Shown here piece after piece: positions 1 to 8,521 of a stretch of DNA of 64,000 bases. The notes beneath the pieces were generated by a model that made no database searches, was not told where the DNA came from, and worked only from the letters and a program-made list of their open reading frames with translations. A program made the position numbers and the translations under genes. Each line of letters opens with the position of its first letter. The first letter of the stretch is position 1. Source of the DNA: Cloacibacillus porcorum (GTDB taxonomy: Bacteria > Synergistota > Synergistia > Synergistales > Synergistaceae); contig NZ_CP016757.1 of assembly GCF_001701045.1 (NCBI RefSeq), positions 1,791,501 to 1,855,500 of the forward strand, read 5' to 3'.

Positions 1-96
1 ATGGTGGCCCATGACACGCGGCAGATGCCGGGATTTTGCCCAGCGCCCGTTGCCGTCCATGATGATTGCCACGTGTTCGAGTTTTTTCTTTTCCAT
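1..96 (-). CDS. uppS: Undecaprenyl diphosphate synthase, 5' end only
   Basis: The first 32 codons of a gene that runs off the left edge. The peptide begins [20 protein letters not shown] and continues to PRVMGHH. This is the conserved N-terminal signature of cis-prenyltransferases, including the catalytic Asp and the NGRWA motif. The enzyme makes the C55 lipid carrier used for peptidoglycan and surface glycans. That fits the murA, wecB and WecA-type genes just upstream in the same orientation. The start ATG lies 17 bases after the preceding glycosylase gene. Only the N-terminus is visible, so nothing can be said of the rest. Confidence 0.85.
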   Translation of the reverse strand, partial: MEKKKLEHVAIIMDGNGRWAKSRHLPRVMGHH

Positions 97-112
97 GTCG
101 TTGTCGTCTGTC

Positions 113-775
113 CTAGCCGAATTTGATGCCGCTTATCGAACCGGTCGCTTTGACGGCGTCCCACTGGCGCTTGACCTCCTGGATGTCCAGCCAGGTCAGG
201 TGTTTGGGGCTGCCCTCTTTAGAGCTGGCGTTGCGCAGCAGGTAGCTCGGATGGAACATCGGCATGACGGCGATTCCGCGCCATTCAAACCAGCGTCCGC
301 GGAGCTTCGTAATACCTTCGCTCGTCTGCAGTATCCAGCGCGCAGGCGTGTTTCCGAGCAGTACCATCAGCGCGGGGTTTATCAGCATTATTTGGGTCTG
401 CAGGTGTTTGTCGCAGATCACCGTCTCCGCGGGCGTCGGCACGCGGTTTTCCGGCGGCCGGCATTTCACGATGTTTGTTATATAGACGTCTTTGCGGCTG
501 ATATCCGCCGCGGTGAGTATCTGGGTAAGAAGCTGTCCGGCCCTGCCGACGAAGGGCAGCCCCTGCGTGTCTTCGTCGGCTCCGGGTCCCTCGCCGATAA
601 ACATCAGCTTTGTATCGGGGTCGCCGTCGCCGAAGACGACTTTTGTCCGCGTCGCCGCGAGCGGACAGGCACGGCAGGCGAGGGTGTTGGCCTTCGTCTC
701 CTCCCAGAGTGTCTTTTTCATCGCCGCCCTCTCTTCTGGGGTCAGCCTGAGCAGTATGTCTTCATTTGCCGTCAT
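113..775 (-). CDS. Family 4 uracil-DNA glycosylase
   Basis: A 220-residue protein of the usual size for type 4 (iron-sulfur) uracil-DNA glycosylases, which remove uracil from DNA to start base-excision repair. The active-site motif [20 protein letters not shown] is at residues 61-80, and the HPSYLLR motif is near residue 175. Cysteines 34, 37, 105 and 121 have the spacing expected to ligate a 4Fe-4S cluster. The start overlaps the end of the upstream ATPase gene by 4 bases, so the two are translationally coupled. An N-terminal helical extension before the first Cys is typical. Confidence 0.9.
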   Translation of the reverse strand: MTANEDILLRLTPEERAAMKKTLWEETKANTLACRACPLAATRTKVVFGDGDPDTKLMFIGEGPGADEDTQGLPFVGRAGQLLTQILTAADISRKDVYITNIVKCRPPENRVPTPAETVICDKHLQTQIMLINPALMVLLGNTPARWILQTSEGITKLRGRWFEWRGIAVMPMFHPSYLLRNASSKEGSPKHLTWLDIQEVKRQWDAVKATGSISGIKFG

Positions 776-1614
776 ATTTGAACCTCCGCGATAACTACGT
801 CTACAGTTTTTACGTCGAGCCCCGTGAAGTAGCGCAGGCTCACCGCTATGCGTTCTTTTACCAGATTTGCAATGCTGAGGAATTTTTTATCGCCGAGCGT
901 CACCGTAAGTTTCATCTCGATGCGAAGCGACTCCTCCTCTTCGGGGCTTACTTTGACCTCGTTGACCTTCGCTACCTGCGCCGTGCGGCTGGCGATAAAC
1001 GAGGCGAGCTCCTCGATGGCCTCCGTCTCGATGTGGACGTTGCCGTAGAAGCTGAACGGCGGCCGCACGATAGTCTTTTCTCCCTCGTGCTTGTCCTTTG
1101 ATTTCCAGAATACCCGCAGCTGGCCTACGAGCTTGCCAGCGAAATTCTTGCGCACGAGCACATGGGATACCGGTATGACGTGCTGCCCTTTGCTGAAACG
1201 TTCACGGCGCGCCTTCAGTATCTCCTCCGGCGTCGCGACGTCCTCTATGTGGACTATCTGCTCCGGTGCGGGCAGTTTCAGCTTGCGCAGTATCCGCATC
1301 GCCATGTTGTCAGAGGTGGCGATGACCATCACGGAACAGGGGGCGGCCGAACGGAAGTAGTCGATAACCTCTTTGCGGTGGTCGTCGAACTCGAAGATGG
1401 CGCGCCTGATGGCGCTCACCTGGTTCCTCTCCGATTTGGCGCTTTTGCCGCAGACGATGCTGCCCTTATGGATCACGAGCCCGTCGTCTATTATGTAATC
1501 GGCGTCAACCAACGAAGCGACGAGCTGGGCCCTCTGGCTTTTGCCGGTGCCCGCCGCGCCAACGAAGGCGGATGTTTTTACATTTGGTATCAGAGGCTGT
1601 CTGTCTTCAGCCAT
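772..1614 (-). CDS. P-loop NTPase fused to an Asp23-like domain
   Basis: About 280 residues. The N-terminus has a Walker A motif, GAAGTGKS, near residues 19-26, followed by an ATPase-like region to about residue 165. The last ~90 residues look like an Asp23/Gls24 alkaline-shock domain (acidic, alternating strands and helices, ending [17 protein letters not shown]). In other bacteria Asp23-type proteins are small and membrane-associated. Here one appears as the tail of a nucleotide-binding protein. The ATG at 1614 is preferred because GAGGAG sits about 9 bases upstream; a GTG three codons earlier would overlap that site. It lies between murA and the glycosylase in the wall-polymer operon. Function is unknown; a role in envelope or stress coupling is inference only. 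Confidence 0.75.
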   Translation of the reverse strand: MAEDRQPLIPNVKTSAFVGAAGTGKSQRAQLVASLVDADYIIDDGLVIHKGSIVCGKSAKSERNQVSAIRRAIFEFDDHRKEVIDYFRSAAPCSVMVIATSDNMAMRILRKLKLPAPEQIVHIEDVATPEEILKARRERFSKGQHVIPVSHVLVRKNFAGKLVGQLRVFWKSKDKHEGEKTIVRPPFSFYGNVHIETEAIEELASFIASRTAQVAKVNEVKVSPEEEESLRIEMKLTVTLGDKKFLSIANLVKERIAVSLRYFTGLDVKTVDVVIAEVQI

Positions 1615-1638
1615 TCCGCACACTCCTCTATTATTCCG

Positions 1639-2919
1639 TTATTCGGCAAAGCTTATATCCGCTCCAAGGGCGCGCAGCTTGTCCACCAGCCCCTCGTAAC
1701 CGCGCCAGACGTGCTGGAGGTCGCAGATCATCGTCTCCTCCTCGGTGGCGAGGCCGAGCAGGATCAGCGCCGCTCCAGCACGGAGATTTGAAGAATGGAC
1801 CTCCGCACCGTTGAGTTTGCCGACGCCGGTGACGATCGCGATGTTGTCCTGAACTTCGATTTTGGCCCCCATCTTCTTAAATTCGTTGATGTGGAGCAGG
1901 CGTGAGTCAAAGACGCTCTCATGGACGACGCTGGTGCCGCCCGCGAGGGTCAGCACCGCCATCAGCTGCGGCTGCGTATCCGTTGGGAAGCCTGGATAGG
2001 GCATTGTCTTGATCGTTACGCCCTTAAGGGGGGCGACCCATTTCGCCGTAATCTCGCTGCCGAAGACGTCGATCTCGACGCCGGCCTCCTGCAGCTTGTT
2101 GAGTATCGCCTCCATGTAATTCGCCGAGATGCCCTTCACGGTGACGCTGCCGTTGGTGATCACGCCGGCCATGAGGTAGGTGGCCGCCTCTATGCGGTCG
2201 GGAATGATCTCGCCGCTCGCCGAATGGAGCGAATCCATGCCCGTGACACGGATCGTCTCCGTGCCGTCGCCCTTTACTGGGGCGCCCATAAGGCGCAGGA
2301 TCTCCGCGAGGTTCACGATCTCTGGCTCTTTCGCGGCGTTTTCGATGAAGGTTGTGCCCTCCGCGAGGGCCGCCGCCATCATAAGGTTTTCCGTGGCCCC
2401 CACCGAGGGGAAGTCGAGCGTTATCGTCGCCCCTTTGAGGCGTCCGGCGGTTGCCGTCACCGCACCGCCCTTGAGCTCTATCTCCGCCCCCATCTTCGCA
2501 AGTCCCTTGAGGTGGAAGTCCAGAGGACGGCTGCCGAGCACGCAGCCTCCCGGCAGCGGGAGCAGCGCGCGGCCGCATCTCGCGACAAGCGGGCCGAGTA
2601 CGAGCGAGGAGGCGCGCATCTTGCGCACAAGCTCCACCGGCGTTTCGCAGTTGAGCTCCTCCGGCACGTCTATGGTCATGCAGTGGTCGTTAAAGTCCAC
2701 CTTCGCTCCGAGATGGCGCAGCAGATCGCACATCGTGTGTATGTCGTAGAGGTCGGGGACCCCTTCCAGCTTCAGCGACTCCCCTTTCAGGAGGATGGAG
2801 GCCGCCATTACAGGCAGAGCGGCGTTCTTGGCTCCCTGGACGGATATGGTCCCGCTGAGCCTTTTGCCGCCGCGTATGATCATTTTTTCTGCCAATTTTT
2901 TCAATCCGTGAGTTTCCAT
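1639..2919 (-). CDS. murA: UDP-N-acetylglucosamine 1-carboxyvinyltransferase (MurA)
   Basis: A 426-residue enzyme of normal length that transfers enolpyruvate from PEP to UDP-GlcNAc, the first committed step of peptidoglycan synthesis. GAKNA near the N-terminus carries the substrate-binding Lys. The loop PLPGGCVLGSRPLDFHLKG contains the catalytic Cys that fosfomycin alkylates; this Cys is retained, not Asp. The start abuts the wecB stop. A second ATG 12 codons in (MIIRGGKRL) matches the usual MurA N-terminus, so the true start may be 36 bases further on. Confidence 0.95.
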   Translation of the reverse strand: METHGLKKLAEKMIIRGGKRLSGTISVQGAKNAALPVMAASILLKGESLKLEGVPDLYDIHTMCDLLRHLGAKVDFNDHCMTIDVPEELNCETPVELVRKMRASSLVLGPLVARCGRALLPLPGGCVLGSRPLDFHLKGLAKMGAEIELKGGAVTATAGRLKGATITLDFPSVGATENLMMAAALAEGTTFIENAAKEPEIVNLAEILRLMGAPVKGDGTETIRVTGMDSLHSASGEIIPDRIEAATYLMAGVITNGSVTVKGISANYMEAILNKLQEAGVEIDVFGSEITAKWVAPLKGVTIKTMPYPGFPTDTQPQLMAVLTLAGGTSVVHESVFDSRLLHINEFKKMGAKIEVQDNIAIVTGVGKLNGAEVHSSNLRAGAALILLGLATEEETMICDLQHVWRGYEGLVDKLRALGADISFAE

Positions 2920-4044
2920 CTAGTCCCGCAGACTCTCCTTTAGAGTATTTGCTATCTTGATCGAGGCCGTGCCGTCTCCGAAAGGCTGCGCCGCGCATCT
3001 CTTTTCTATTTCGGCTATCATCGCCGGGTCGTTCAGCAGTTCGAGCGCCGTACCGAGTATCTTCTCACGGTCGACGCCTACAAGCAGACCGCTGCCGTGC
3101 TCCACCGCCTCTGGGCGCTCCGTGACGTCTCTGAGGATGAGCACCGGCTTTTTTATCGCCGAGGCCTCCTCCTGCACGCCGCCGCTGTCGCTGAGGATAA
3201 ACTTTGAGGCGTTCATCGCCCAGACAAAGTCAGGATAGTCGAGCGGGTCGCAGAGAATGACCTTCTCCCTGCCGTCGAGGTATTTATGTATTATCTCACG
3301 GACGGCGGGATTTTTGTGCATCGGAATGACCATCCACAGCTCCGGGTGGCTCTCAAGTATCCCCACGAGGGCGCGGCAGATATCTTCAAGCGGTTTTCCC
3401 CATGATTCGCGGCGGTGGGCCGTGACGAGGACGAAGGGCGCGCCCTCAGGCAGGGCCCGGAGCTCTTCGCACTCCGGCTTGGTCTGGGCGGCGACAGTAT
3501 AGAAAAGGGCGTCGATCACTGTGTTCCCCGTGACGCTTATGCCGCTCTCCGGCAGCCCCTCTTTTCTGAGGTTGTCAGCCGCGAGCTCCGTCGGTGCGAA
3601 GCCCCAGGTCACGATCTTATCGATGAGGACACGGTTCATCTCCTCGGGGAAGGGCAGCCTCATATTCCAGCTGCGAAGTCCCGCCTCGACGTGGCCGATG
3701 GGAATATTGCGGTAAAAGGCGGCGAGCCCCGCCGCGAAGGTGGTCGTCGTATCGCCGTGTACCAGTACAGCCGCCGGCTTGACCTCGTCAAAATATTCGC
3801 CCGCGCCGGTGAGCACCGACGATGTTATGTAATCGAGCGTCTGGCGCTCCTTCATGATGTGCAGATTCCTGTCCGCCGTGAGGCTGAAGAAGTCAAGCAC
3901 CTGGTCGAGCATGGCCGCGTGCTGTCCCGTGGCCAGTATCCTCACGTCAAAGTAGTCCTGTTTCACCAGCGCTATAACGACGGGGGCCATTTTTATGGCC
4001 TCGGGTCTTGTCCCTATGACGCATACTATTTTTTTCTTGTCCAT
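2920..4044 (-). CDS. wecB: UDP-N-acetylglucosamine 2-epimerase (non-hydrolysing)
   Basis: A 374-residue protein with the N-terminus KIVCVIGTRPEAIKMAPVV, VHGDTTTTFAAGLAAFY and the C-terminal SDSGGVQEEA motif, all diagnostic of non-hydrolysing epimerases. These interconvert UDP-GlcNAc and UDP-ManNAc, a precursor of enterobacterial common antigen, teichoic-acid linkage units or capsule sugars. AAGGAGG lies 7 bases before the ATG. It sits between a WecA/TagO-type phosphotransferase and murA, all drawing on UDP-GlcNAc, which points to synthesis of a lipid-linked surface polymer. No ManNAc dehydrogenase (WecC) is visible nearby. Confidence 0.93.
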   Translation of the reverse strand: MDKKKIVCVIGTRPEAIKMAPVVIALVKQDYFDVRILATGQHAAMLDQVLDFFSLTADRNLHIMKERQTLDYITSSVLTGAGEYFDEVKPAAVLVHGDTTTTFAAGLAAFYRNIPIGHVEAGLRSWNMRLPFPEEMNRVLIDKIVTWGFAPTELAADNLRKEGLPESGISVTGNTVIDALFYTVAAQTKPECEELRALPEGAPFVLVTAHRRESWGKPLEDICRALVGILESHPELWMVIPMHKNPAVREIIHKYLDGREKVILCDPLDYPDFVWAMNASKFILSDSGGVQEEASAIKKPVLILRDVTERPEAVEHGSGLLVGVDREKILGTALELLNDPAMIAEIEKRCAAQPFGDGTASIKIANTLKESLRD

Positions 4045-4063
4045 TACGGCGCCTCCTTATATG

Positions 4064-4954
4064 TTAAAAGAATTTGAATACCGGCAGCCCCATAAGGCGC
4101 ATGCCAAGGGCAATGATGAGCGCGTGCGCCGACCCCATCACGATAAGCGTTGCGAATTTGGGCAGGCCGAAATCCTGCAGCTTGTGGTGCGCGTGTCCCC
4201 TGTCCGGCTCAAAGGGGGACTTTTTGTGGATCACCCTGCGCGTCATCGCTACGAGCGTGTCCATGACTGGTACGCCTCCAAGAAAGAGCAGTATAAAGCC
4301 TAGGTGTATAAATCCGGTCCCGAAGATATGCGGGAATATGCTCCACGCAAGCTGCGACGAACAGATGTATCCTAGAAGGGTGCTGCCGCCGTCTCCGAGA
4401 AAGGTACGCGGCTGCGGAAAGTTCCAGAGCAGGACGCCGAATACCAGACCCGCGAAGGGCAGCCAGACTCCCCTGCCGCCCGCGATCAGCGCGCAGAGCG
4501 CGGTGATGAGCGTTATCGTAAGGCAGAGGCCGTCCATCCCGTCTATGAGGTTGTAGGCGTTGGTGGCGCCCGCAATCCAGAGGACGAAGAGCAGCCGCTG
4601 CCACAGCGGCACAGGCAGCGGATAGATGACCCAGGCGGCGGCGAGGAGGTGGAATATCAGGCGCAGCAGAGGCGGCAGCGGATGCATGTCGTCCATGTAG
4701 CCGACGATAAAGATCACCGAAGCCCCTGTAGCAATATAGGGCACCTCGACGCCGGGGTTGCCGGTGAAGAGGGCCCACATGAGATAGCCGCTCCACAGAA
4801 CAAGCCCCGCGCCGCGGGGCATGATGTTGTGATGTTTCTTTCTTCCTCCGGGTATGTCAAGCAGGCGGAATTTCTGCGCCAGCGCGATCGCGATCGGCGT
4901 GCCTACCAGTCCCCAGAGGAAGGTTAAGAGCGTAAACAGATAGATTGAAAGCAA
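4064..4954 (-). CDS. wecA: MraY/WecA-family glycosyl-1-phosphate transferase
   Basis: A 296-residue polytopic membrane protein. It carries the family's cytoplasmic signatures: DDMHPLPPLLR (the DDxxD-like Mg site), NAYNLIDGMDGLC, FLGDGGSTLLGY and a late HAHHKL motif. WecA/TagO enzymes move GlcNAc-1-phosphate from UDP-GlcNAc onto undecaprenyl phosphate at the inner membrane. The neighbouring wecB and the downstream uppS support this rather than MraY, because no other mur genes besides murA are here. Translation probably begins at a TTG preceded by AAAGGA. The exact sugar substrate cannot be settled from sequence. Confidence 0.85.
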   Translation of the reverse strand: MLSIYLFTLLTFLWGLVGTPIAIALAQKFRLLDIPGGRKKHHNIMPRGAGLVLWSGYLMWALFTGNPGVEVPYIATGASVIFIVGYMDDMHPLPPLLRLIFHLLAAAWVIYPLPVPLWQRLLFVLWIAGATNAYNLIDGMDGLCLTITLITALCALIAGGRGVWLPFAGLVFGVLLWNFPQPRTFLGDGGSTLLGYICSSQLAWSIFPHIFGTGFIHLGFILLFLGGVPVMDTLVAMTRRVIHKKSPFEPDRGHAHHKLQDFGLPKFATLIVMGSAHALIIALGMRLMGLPVFKFF

Positions 4955-5003
4955 TTTATATTCCTTTCATTTTTGTGGAGCCACCGGTCGGGCGGCTTTA
5001 TTA

Positions 5004-6104
5004 TTACTTTGTTCCGAATAGCCTGTCTCCCGCGTCTCCGAGTCCGGGGACGATGTACCCGTGATCGTTGAGATGGCTGTCGACGGCCGCTGTGTATATA
5101 TCCACATCGGGGTGAGCCTCGTGGAAGGCGGCTATTCCTTCGGGAGCGGCGAGCAGCGAGACGAGCGAGACCTTTTTACCGCCCCTGTCCTTGATGTGGC
5201 TGACGGCCGCCGCCGCCGAACCGCCGGTGGCTAGCATCGGGTCGACGACGAATATCTCGCGTTCCGAAATGTCACACGGCAGTTTGCAGTAGTAGTCGAC
5301 GGGTTTCAGCGTATCGGGGTCGCGGTAGAGGCCGATATGTCCCACTTTAGCGTTGGGGACGAGTTTAAGGATGCCCTCTACCATGCCGAGGCCGGCGCGC
5401 AGGACGGGGACGATCGCAAGCTTTTTGCCCGAGATGGTGAATACGCGCGTCTTAGCGACGGGGGTCTCGATCTCCACCTCTTCCAGCGGCAGGTGGCGCG
5501 TCACCTCGTAGACCATGAGTCCGGCGACCTCCTGCACGAGGTCGCGGAAGTCCTTTGAGGATGTCTCTTTATTGCGCATGAGCCCGAGCTTGTGGCGCAC
5601 GAGCGGGTGGTCGATGACCACGGTCCTGCCGCCGCCGGAGGCCGCCTCGCGGGAGTTTGAGTTCTCGTTTTCGTAGGCGCTGATCTTCTCAAGCCGGAAG
5701 CAGTGCCGTCCGCCTTCGAAGGGCTCCGCGAGCCACGCCTTGACCATATCTTCGGCGACGTCCGAGCCGAGCACGCGCGCGCCGAGCACGAGGATATTGG
5801 CGTCGTTATGGCGGCGGCTCATGACCGCCGTGAAGTGGTCGTGGCAGAGCGCCGCTCGTATTCCTTTGACCTTGTTCGCGACGATGCTCATGCCGATGCC
5901 GGTGCCGCAGACGAGGATGCCGCGCTCGGCTTTGTGGCTCGCCACGGCGTCGGCGGCCTTGAATCCCCAATCGGGGTAATCGACGCGCACGTCGCCGGAT
6001 GCTGTGCCGCAGTCGAGTACCTCATGCCCAGCGTTAGCAAGGCTCTCTTTTATCTCTTCCTTTAGTTCATATCCCGCGTGGTCCGAAGCTACCGCTATCT
6101 TCAT
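5004..6104 (-). CDS. rpiB-upp: Ribose-5-phosphate isomerase B fused to uracil phosphoribosyltransferase
   Basis: One uninterrupted 366-residue reading frame. Residues 1 to about 147 are a complete RpiB/LacAB-type isomerase (start [18 protein letters not shown], active-site CGTGIGMS). After a short Ser/Asn/Gly-rich linker, residues about 160-366 are a complete uracil phosphoribosyltransferase, with the PRPP loop [15 protein letters not shown] and the uracil-binding end [17 protein letters not shown]. RpiB interconverts ribulose- and ribose-5-phosphate. Upp makes UMP from uracil and PRPP, which is itself made from ribose-5-phosphate. No stop or frameshift is visible at the junction. It opens the wall-polymer operon; CGGAGG precedes the ATG. 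Confidence 0.92.
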   Translation of the reverse strand: MKIAVASDHAGYELKEEIKESLANAGHEVLDCGTASGDVRVDYPDWGFKAADAVASHKAERGILVCGTGIGMSIVANKVKGIRAALCHDHFTAVMSRRHNDANILVLGARVLGSDVAEDMVKAWLAEPFEGGRHCFRLEKISAYENENSNSREAASGGGRTVVIDHPLVRHKLGLMRNKETSSKDFRDLVQEVAGLMVYEVTRHLPLEEVEIETPVAKTRVFTISGKKLAIVPVLRAGLGMVEGILKLVPNAKVGHIGLYRDPDTLKPVDYYCKLPCDISEREIFVVDPMLATGGSAAAAVSHIKDRGGKKVSLVSLLAAPEGIAAFHEAHPDVDIYTAAVDSHLNDHGYIVPGLGDAGDRLFGTK

Positions 6105-6132
6105 AATTTATCAGTTCCTCCGTATGGATTAT

Positions 6133-7068
6133 TTATTTTACAACCTTCTGAATTATTTCGCCCGCGAGCGTATAGGGGTCGGCCTTTCTTGATGAGAGCT
6201 CATCCATCAGAGAATCAGTCCGGCGCTCCTTCCAGGCGTTTTCCACGAGCAGCGATATTTCGCCCCTCAGGATCGCTTCGACCTCCATCTCAAGCTGCGA
6301 CCAGCGGCGGCGTTTGCCCTCTTCGCTGTTGTGGAGGTAGGCGCTGTGATTCTTGATAATATCCTTTACCTCGTCGATGCCGGTATTTTTGTTCGATGAG
6401 ACGAGCGCCACCGGCGGCACCCATTCGCGCTCGCCGAGCATTTTGAGCATCACCTGAACGTCGGCGGCGACCTTGTCGGCCCCCTCTTTGTCGGACTTGT
6501 TGACGACGAATACGTCGGCGATCTCCATGATACCGGCCTTCATTATCTGGACGTCGTCGCCCATGCCGGGCGTGAGGATGAGGCAGACGGTGTCCGCGAT
6601 CTTCACGATGTCGACCTCAGACTGCCCAACGCCGACGGTCTCGATTATCACAACGTCGAAGCCACAGGCGTCGAGGATCAGCGCCCCTTCGTGCGTGCCG
6701 CGGCTGACGCCTCCGAGGTTGCCGCGCGAACCCATGCTGCGGATAAATACGCCCTCCTCAACGGCGTGGTCCTGCATACGCAGGCGGTCTCCCAGTATCG
6801 CGCCGCCCGTGAAGGGGCTTGAGGGGTCTATAGCGATGACGCCGACCTGCTTGCCCTCAGCCCTGAACTGCGCTATTAGACGGTTCACAAAGGTGCTCTT
6901 TCCCGCCCCGGGGCTGCCGGTAATACCGATCACCTGCGCCCTGCCGGTCTTTGGATAGACGGCCTTCATGATCTCCTTGGAGGTAGGTGAATCCGCCTCG
7001 ACAAGGCTGATGAGGCGTCCGATCGATCTCGTGTCTCCGGCTAACGCGCGTTCGAGTAGCTTATTCAT
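6133..7068 (-). CDS. meaB: MeaB/ArgK-type GTPase, methylmalonyl-CoA mutase chaperone
   Basis: About 311 residues, the normal size for G3E-class MeaB GTPases, which gate cofactor loading and protect B12-dependent acyl-CoA mutases. It has a Walker A motif GSPGAGKS, the switch sequence IDPSSPFTGGAILGDR, ETVGVGQSE and NKSDK as the base-recognition motif. No mutase subunit is in the window, so its partner must lie elsewhere. The ATG at 7068 is preferred over a GTG two codons upstream, which is too close to the GGGAGAGAG ribosome site. A TATAAT hexamer at 7100-7105 could be its -10 element. Confidence 0.9.
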   Translation of the reverse strand: MNKLLERALAGDTRSIGRLISLVEADSPTSKEIMKAVYPKTGRAQVIGITGSPGAGKSTFVNRLIAQFRAEGKQVGVIAIDPSSPFTGGAILGDRLRMQDHAVEEGVFIRSMGSRGNLGGVSRGTHEGALILDACGFDVVIIETVGVGQSEVDIVKIADTVCLILTPGMGDDVQIMKAGIMEIADVFVVNKSDKEGADKVAADVQVMLKMLGEREWVPPVALVSSNKNTGIDEVKDIIKNHSAYLHNSEEGKRRRWSQLEMEVEAILRGEISLLVENAWKERRTDSLMDELSSRKADPYTLAGEIIQKVVK

Positions 7069-7153
7069 TGTCACAACTCTCTCCCTGTGTTTATTTTAAA
7101 TTATACTGTGAGCGGGGCTGGAGGCACGTCCTCCTCCGTCCCGCTCAATATGT

Positions 7154-7417
7154 TCATCTGCTGAATAGAATGTCTATCCCCGCAAAGCTGTATAGGCCAA
7201 GCCCAATGGAGGCGGCAAAGGTAAAGCCGAGCACCATCCTCAGGTAGGTCACCCAGACCGCGCTTCCCGGCCACTTCCCCGACTGTATGTTGACGACCAT
7301 ACGTGCGAGAAGGAGCGATACGCCGAATAGGCCGAGGGCTACAAAGGCCTGAATGTTCACCGATGGCACATTTTTTAAAAATCCAAACAAAACCAGCTTC
7401 ACCCTTTCAGCAGCCAT
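7154..7417 (-). CDS. Small two-helix membrane protein, unknown
   Basis: Up to 87 residues with two likely membrane segments (around AFVALGLFGVSLLLARMVV and VLGFTFAASIGLGLYSFAG) joined by a short basic loop (QSGKWPGS). I do not recognise the family. The terminator of the upstream oxidoreductase ends only about 10 bases before the first ATG, leaving no room for a ribosome site. A later TTG or GTG start is therefore likely: GAAAGGGTG lies just inside, before a TTG at codon 10. Reading frame and hydrophobic pattern look genuine, but expression is uncertain. Confidence 0.5.
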   Translation of the reverse strand: MAAERVKLVLFGFLKNVPSVNIQAFVALGLFGVSLLLARMVVNIQSGKWPGSAVWVTYLRMVLGFTFAASIGLGLYSFAGIDILFSR

Positions 7418-7424
7418 ATACAAT

Positions 7425-7452
7425 AAAAAAGAGAGGAAAACTCTTCCTCTCT
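7425..7452 (-). terminator. Rho-independent terminator
   Basis: A perfect 9-bp stem (AGAGAGGAA with TTCCTCTCT) around a 5-base loop, followed on the minus strand by six T residues. It lies 43 bases past the stop of the Gfo/Idh/MocA gene and should end that transcript. Confidence 0.85.
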
Positions 7453-7495
7453 AAATGATAACGCTTAATCAGCCTTATGTCATGGCCTCTTTTCT

Positions 7496-8467
7496 TTATA
7501 TTGCCGAAAGCAGCGAATAATTCTGTTTTTTTTCTTCATGGATCTGGCGCAGCGCGGCGACACATACCTCAAGGGCGCGTTTGCCGTCTTTGATGCCGAC
7601 CATCGGCTGCAGCCCGTCGCGGATACATGAGATAAAGTGCTGGAGCTCCATCTTGAGCGGCTCAGTCTTAGGGAACACGGGATGCTCCATCACCTCGACG
7701 ATGTTTCCGCCGCTCTGGCGGACGCAGCGCTGTACGGTGATGTCCTGCGTCTCATAGTTGACCGTCACAAAGCGCTCCGCCTCCGTGATCTCCATCTGGC
7801 GCAGCCGCTTCTCGGAGACGCGGCTGACAAGTATCTGAGCCATCGCGCCGTTGGCGAAGCGCATCTGGACCGAGGCGATGTCCTCATGGTCCGTGCGGAT
7901 GCACTTGCCGATCGCCGAGATCGAGACGAGGTCCGAATTTATCATCGAAAGGATGATGTCTACGTCATGTATCATGAGGTCAAGCACCACGCCGACGTCG
8001 CTGATGCGCGGCGAGAAGGGCCCCATGCGGTGTGTCTGGATGAAATACGGATCTTTGATGAATTCACGGGCGTGCTCCACGGCGCTGTTGAAGCGCTCTA
8101 TGTGGCCGACCTGCAGGATGACGTCCTTCTCCACCGCGAGGTGCAGAAGCCTCTCCGCCTCGTCGACGCTTGTCGTGACGGGCTTTTCGACGAGCACATG
8201 GACGCCGTGCTCCATTGCCTTTTTTGCGATCTCATAGTGCATGCTGGTGGGAACGACAATGCTGACCGCGTCCGGGCGCGTGTCCTTGAGAAAGGTTTCA
8301 AAATCGTTGTATGCGCTGACACCCAGCGGCTCCGCTATCGTATGCGCGCGTTCGTCGTTGATGTCTACCACGCCGACAAGCTGAGCTCCCAGTATCTCCG
8401 TATATACTCTCGCGTGGTGCATCCCAAGATGTCCGACGCCTACGACTCCAACCCTTACTGCTTCCAT
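7496..8467 (-). CDS. Gfo/Idh/MocA-family NAD(P)-dependent oxidoreductase
   Basis: About 323 residues. The N-terminal Rossmann fold opens VRVGVVGVGHLGMHHARVY. The family motif VEKPVT follows near residue 96, and a catalytic-type HDVD is near residue 170. These enzymes oxidise or reduce sugar and nucleotide-sugar hydroxyls. Length and layout resemble the UDP-GlcNAc 3-dehydrogenase group (GnnA) that feeds the diamino-sugar form of lipid A, but this is only a family resemblance and no GnnB-type aminotransferase is adjacent. The ATG at 8467 has AGAGGTG at good spacing; a GTG three codons earlier overlaps that site. It appears to be a single-gene unit, with a terminator downstream. Confidence 0.8.
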   Translation of the reverse strand: MEAVRVGVVGVGHLGMHHARVYTEILGAQLVGVVDINDERAHTIAEPLGVSAYNDFETFLKDTRPDAVSIVVPTSMHYEIAKKAMEHGVHVLVEKPVTTSVDEAERLLHLAVEKDVILQVGHIERFNSAVEHAREFIKDPYFIQTHRMGPFSPRISDVGVVLDLMIHDVDIILSMINSDLVSISAIGKCIRTDHEDIASVQMRFANGAMAQILVSRVSEKRLRQMEITEAERFVTVNYETQDITVQRCVRQSGGNIVEVMEHPVFPKTEPLKMELQHFISCIRDGLQPMVGIKDGKRALEVCVAALRQIHEEKKQNYSLLSAI

Positions 8468-8521
8468 ACATTTCACCTCTAGGAGAGTGGTATAAGCTCA
8501 CGCTTTATATAATTCTCACAT

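Noticed and set aside
11-781. A 256-codon plus-strand frame
   Set aside because: It is antisense to the uracil-DNA glycosylase, whose motifs are clear, and has low-complexity Arg-rich sequence as expected in GC-rich shadows.
1921-2943. A 340-codon plus-strand frame
   Set aside because: Antisense to murA; no family resemblance and Arg/His-rich composition.
4975-5003. Terminator between rpiB-upp and the WecA gene
   Set aside because: A 6-bp stem with one wobble pair but no T-run on the minus strand; too weak, and the genes look cotranscribed.
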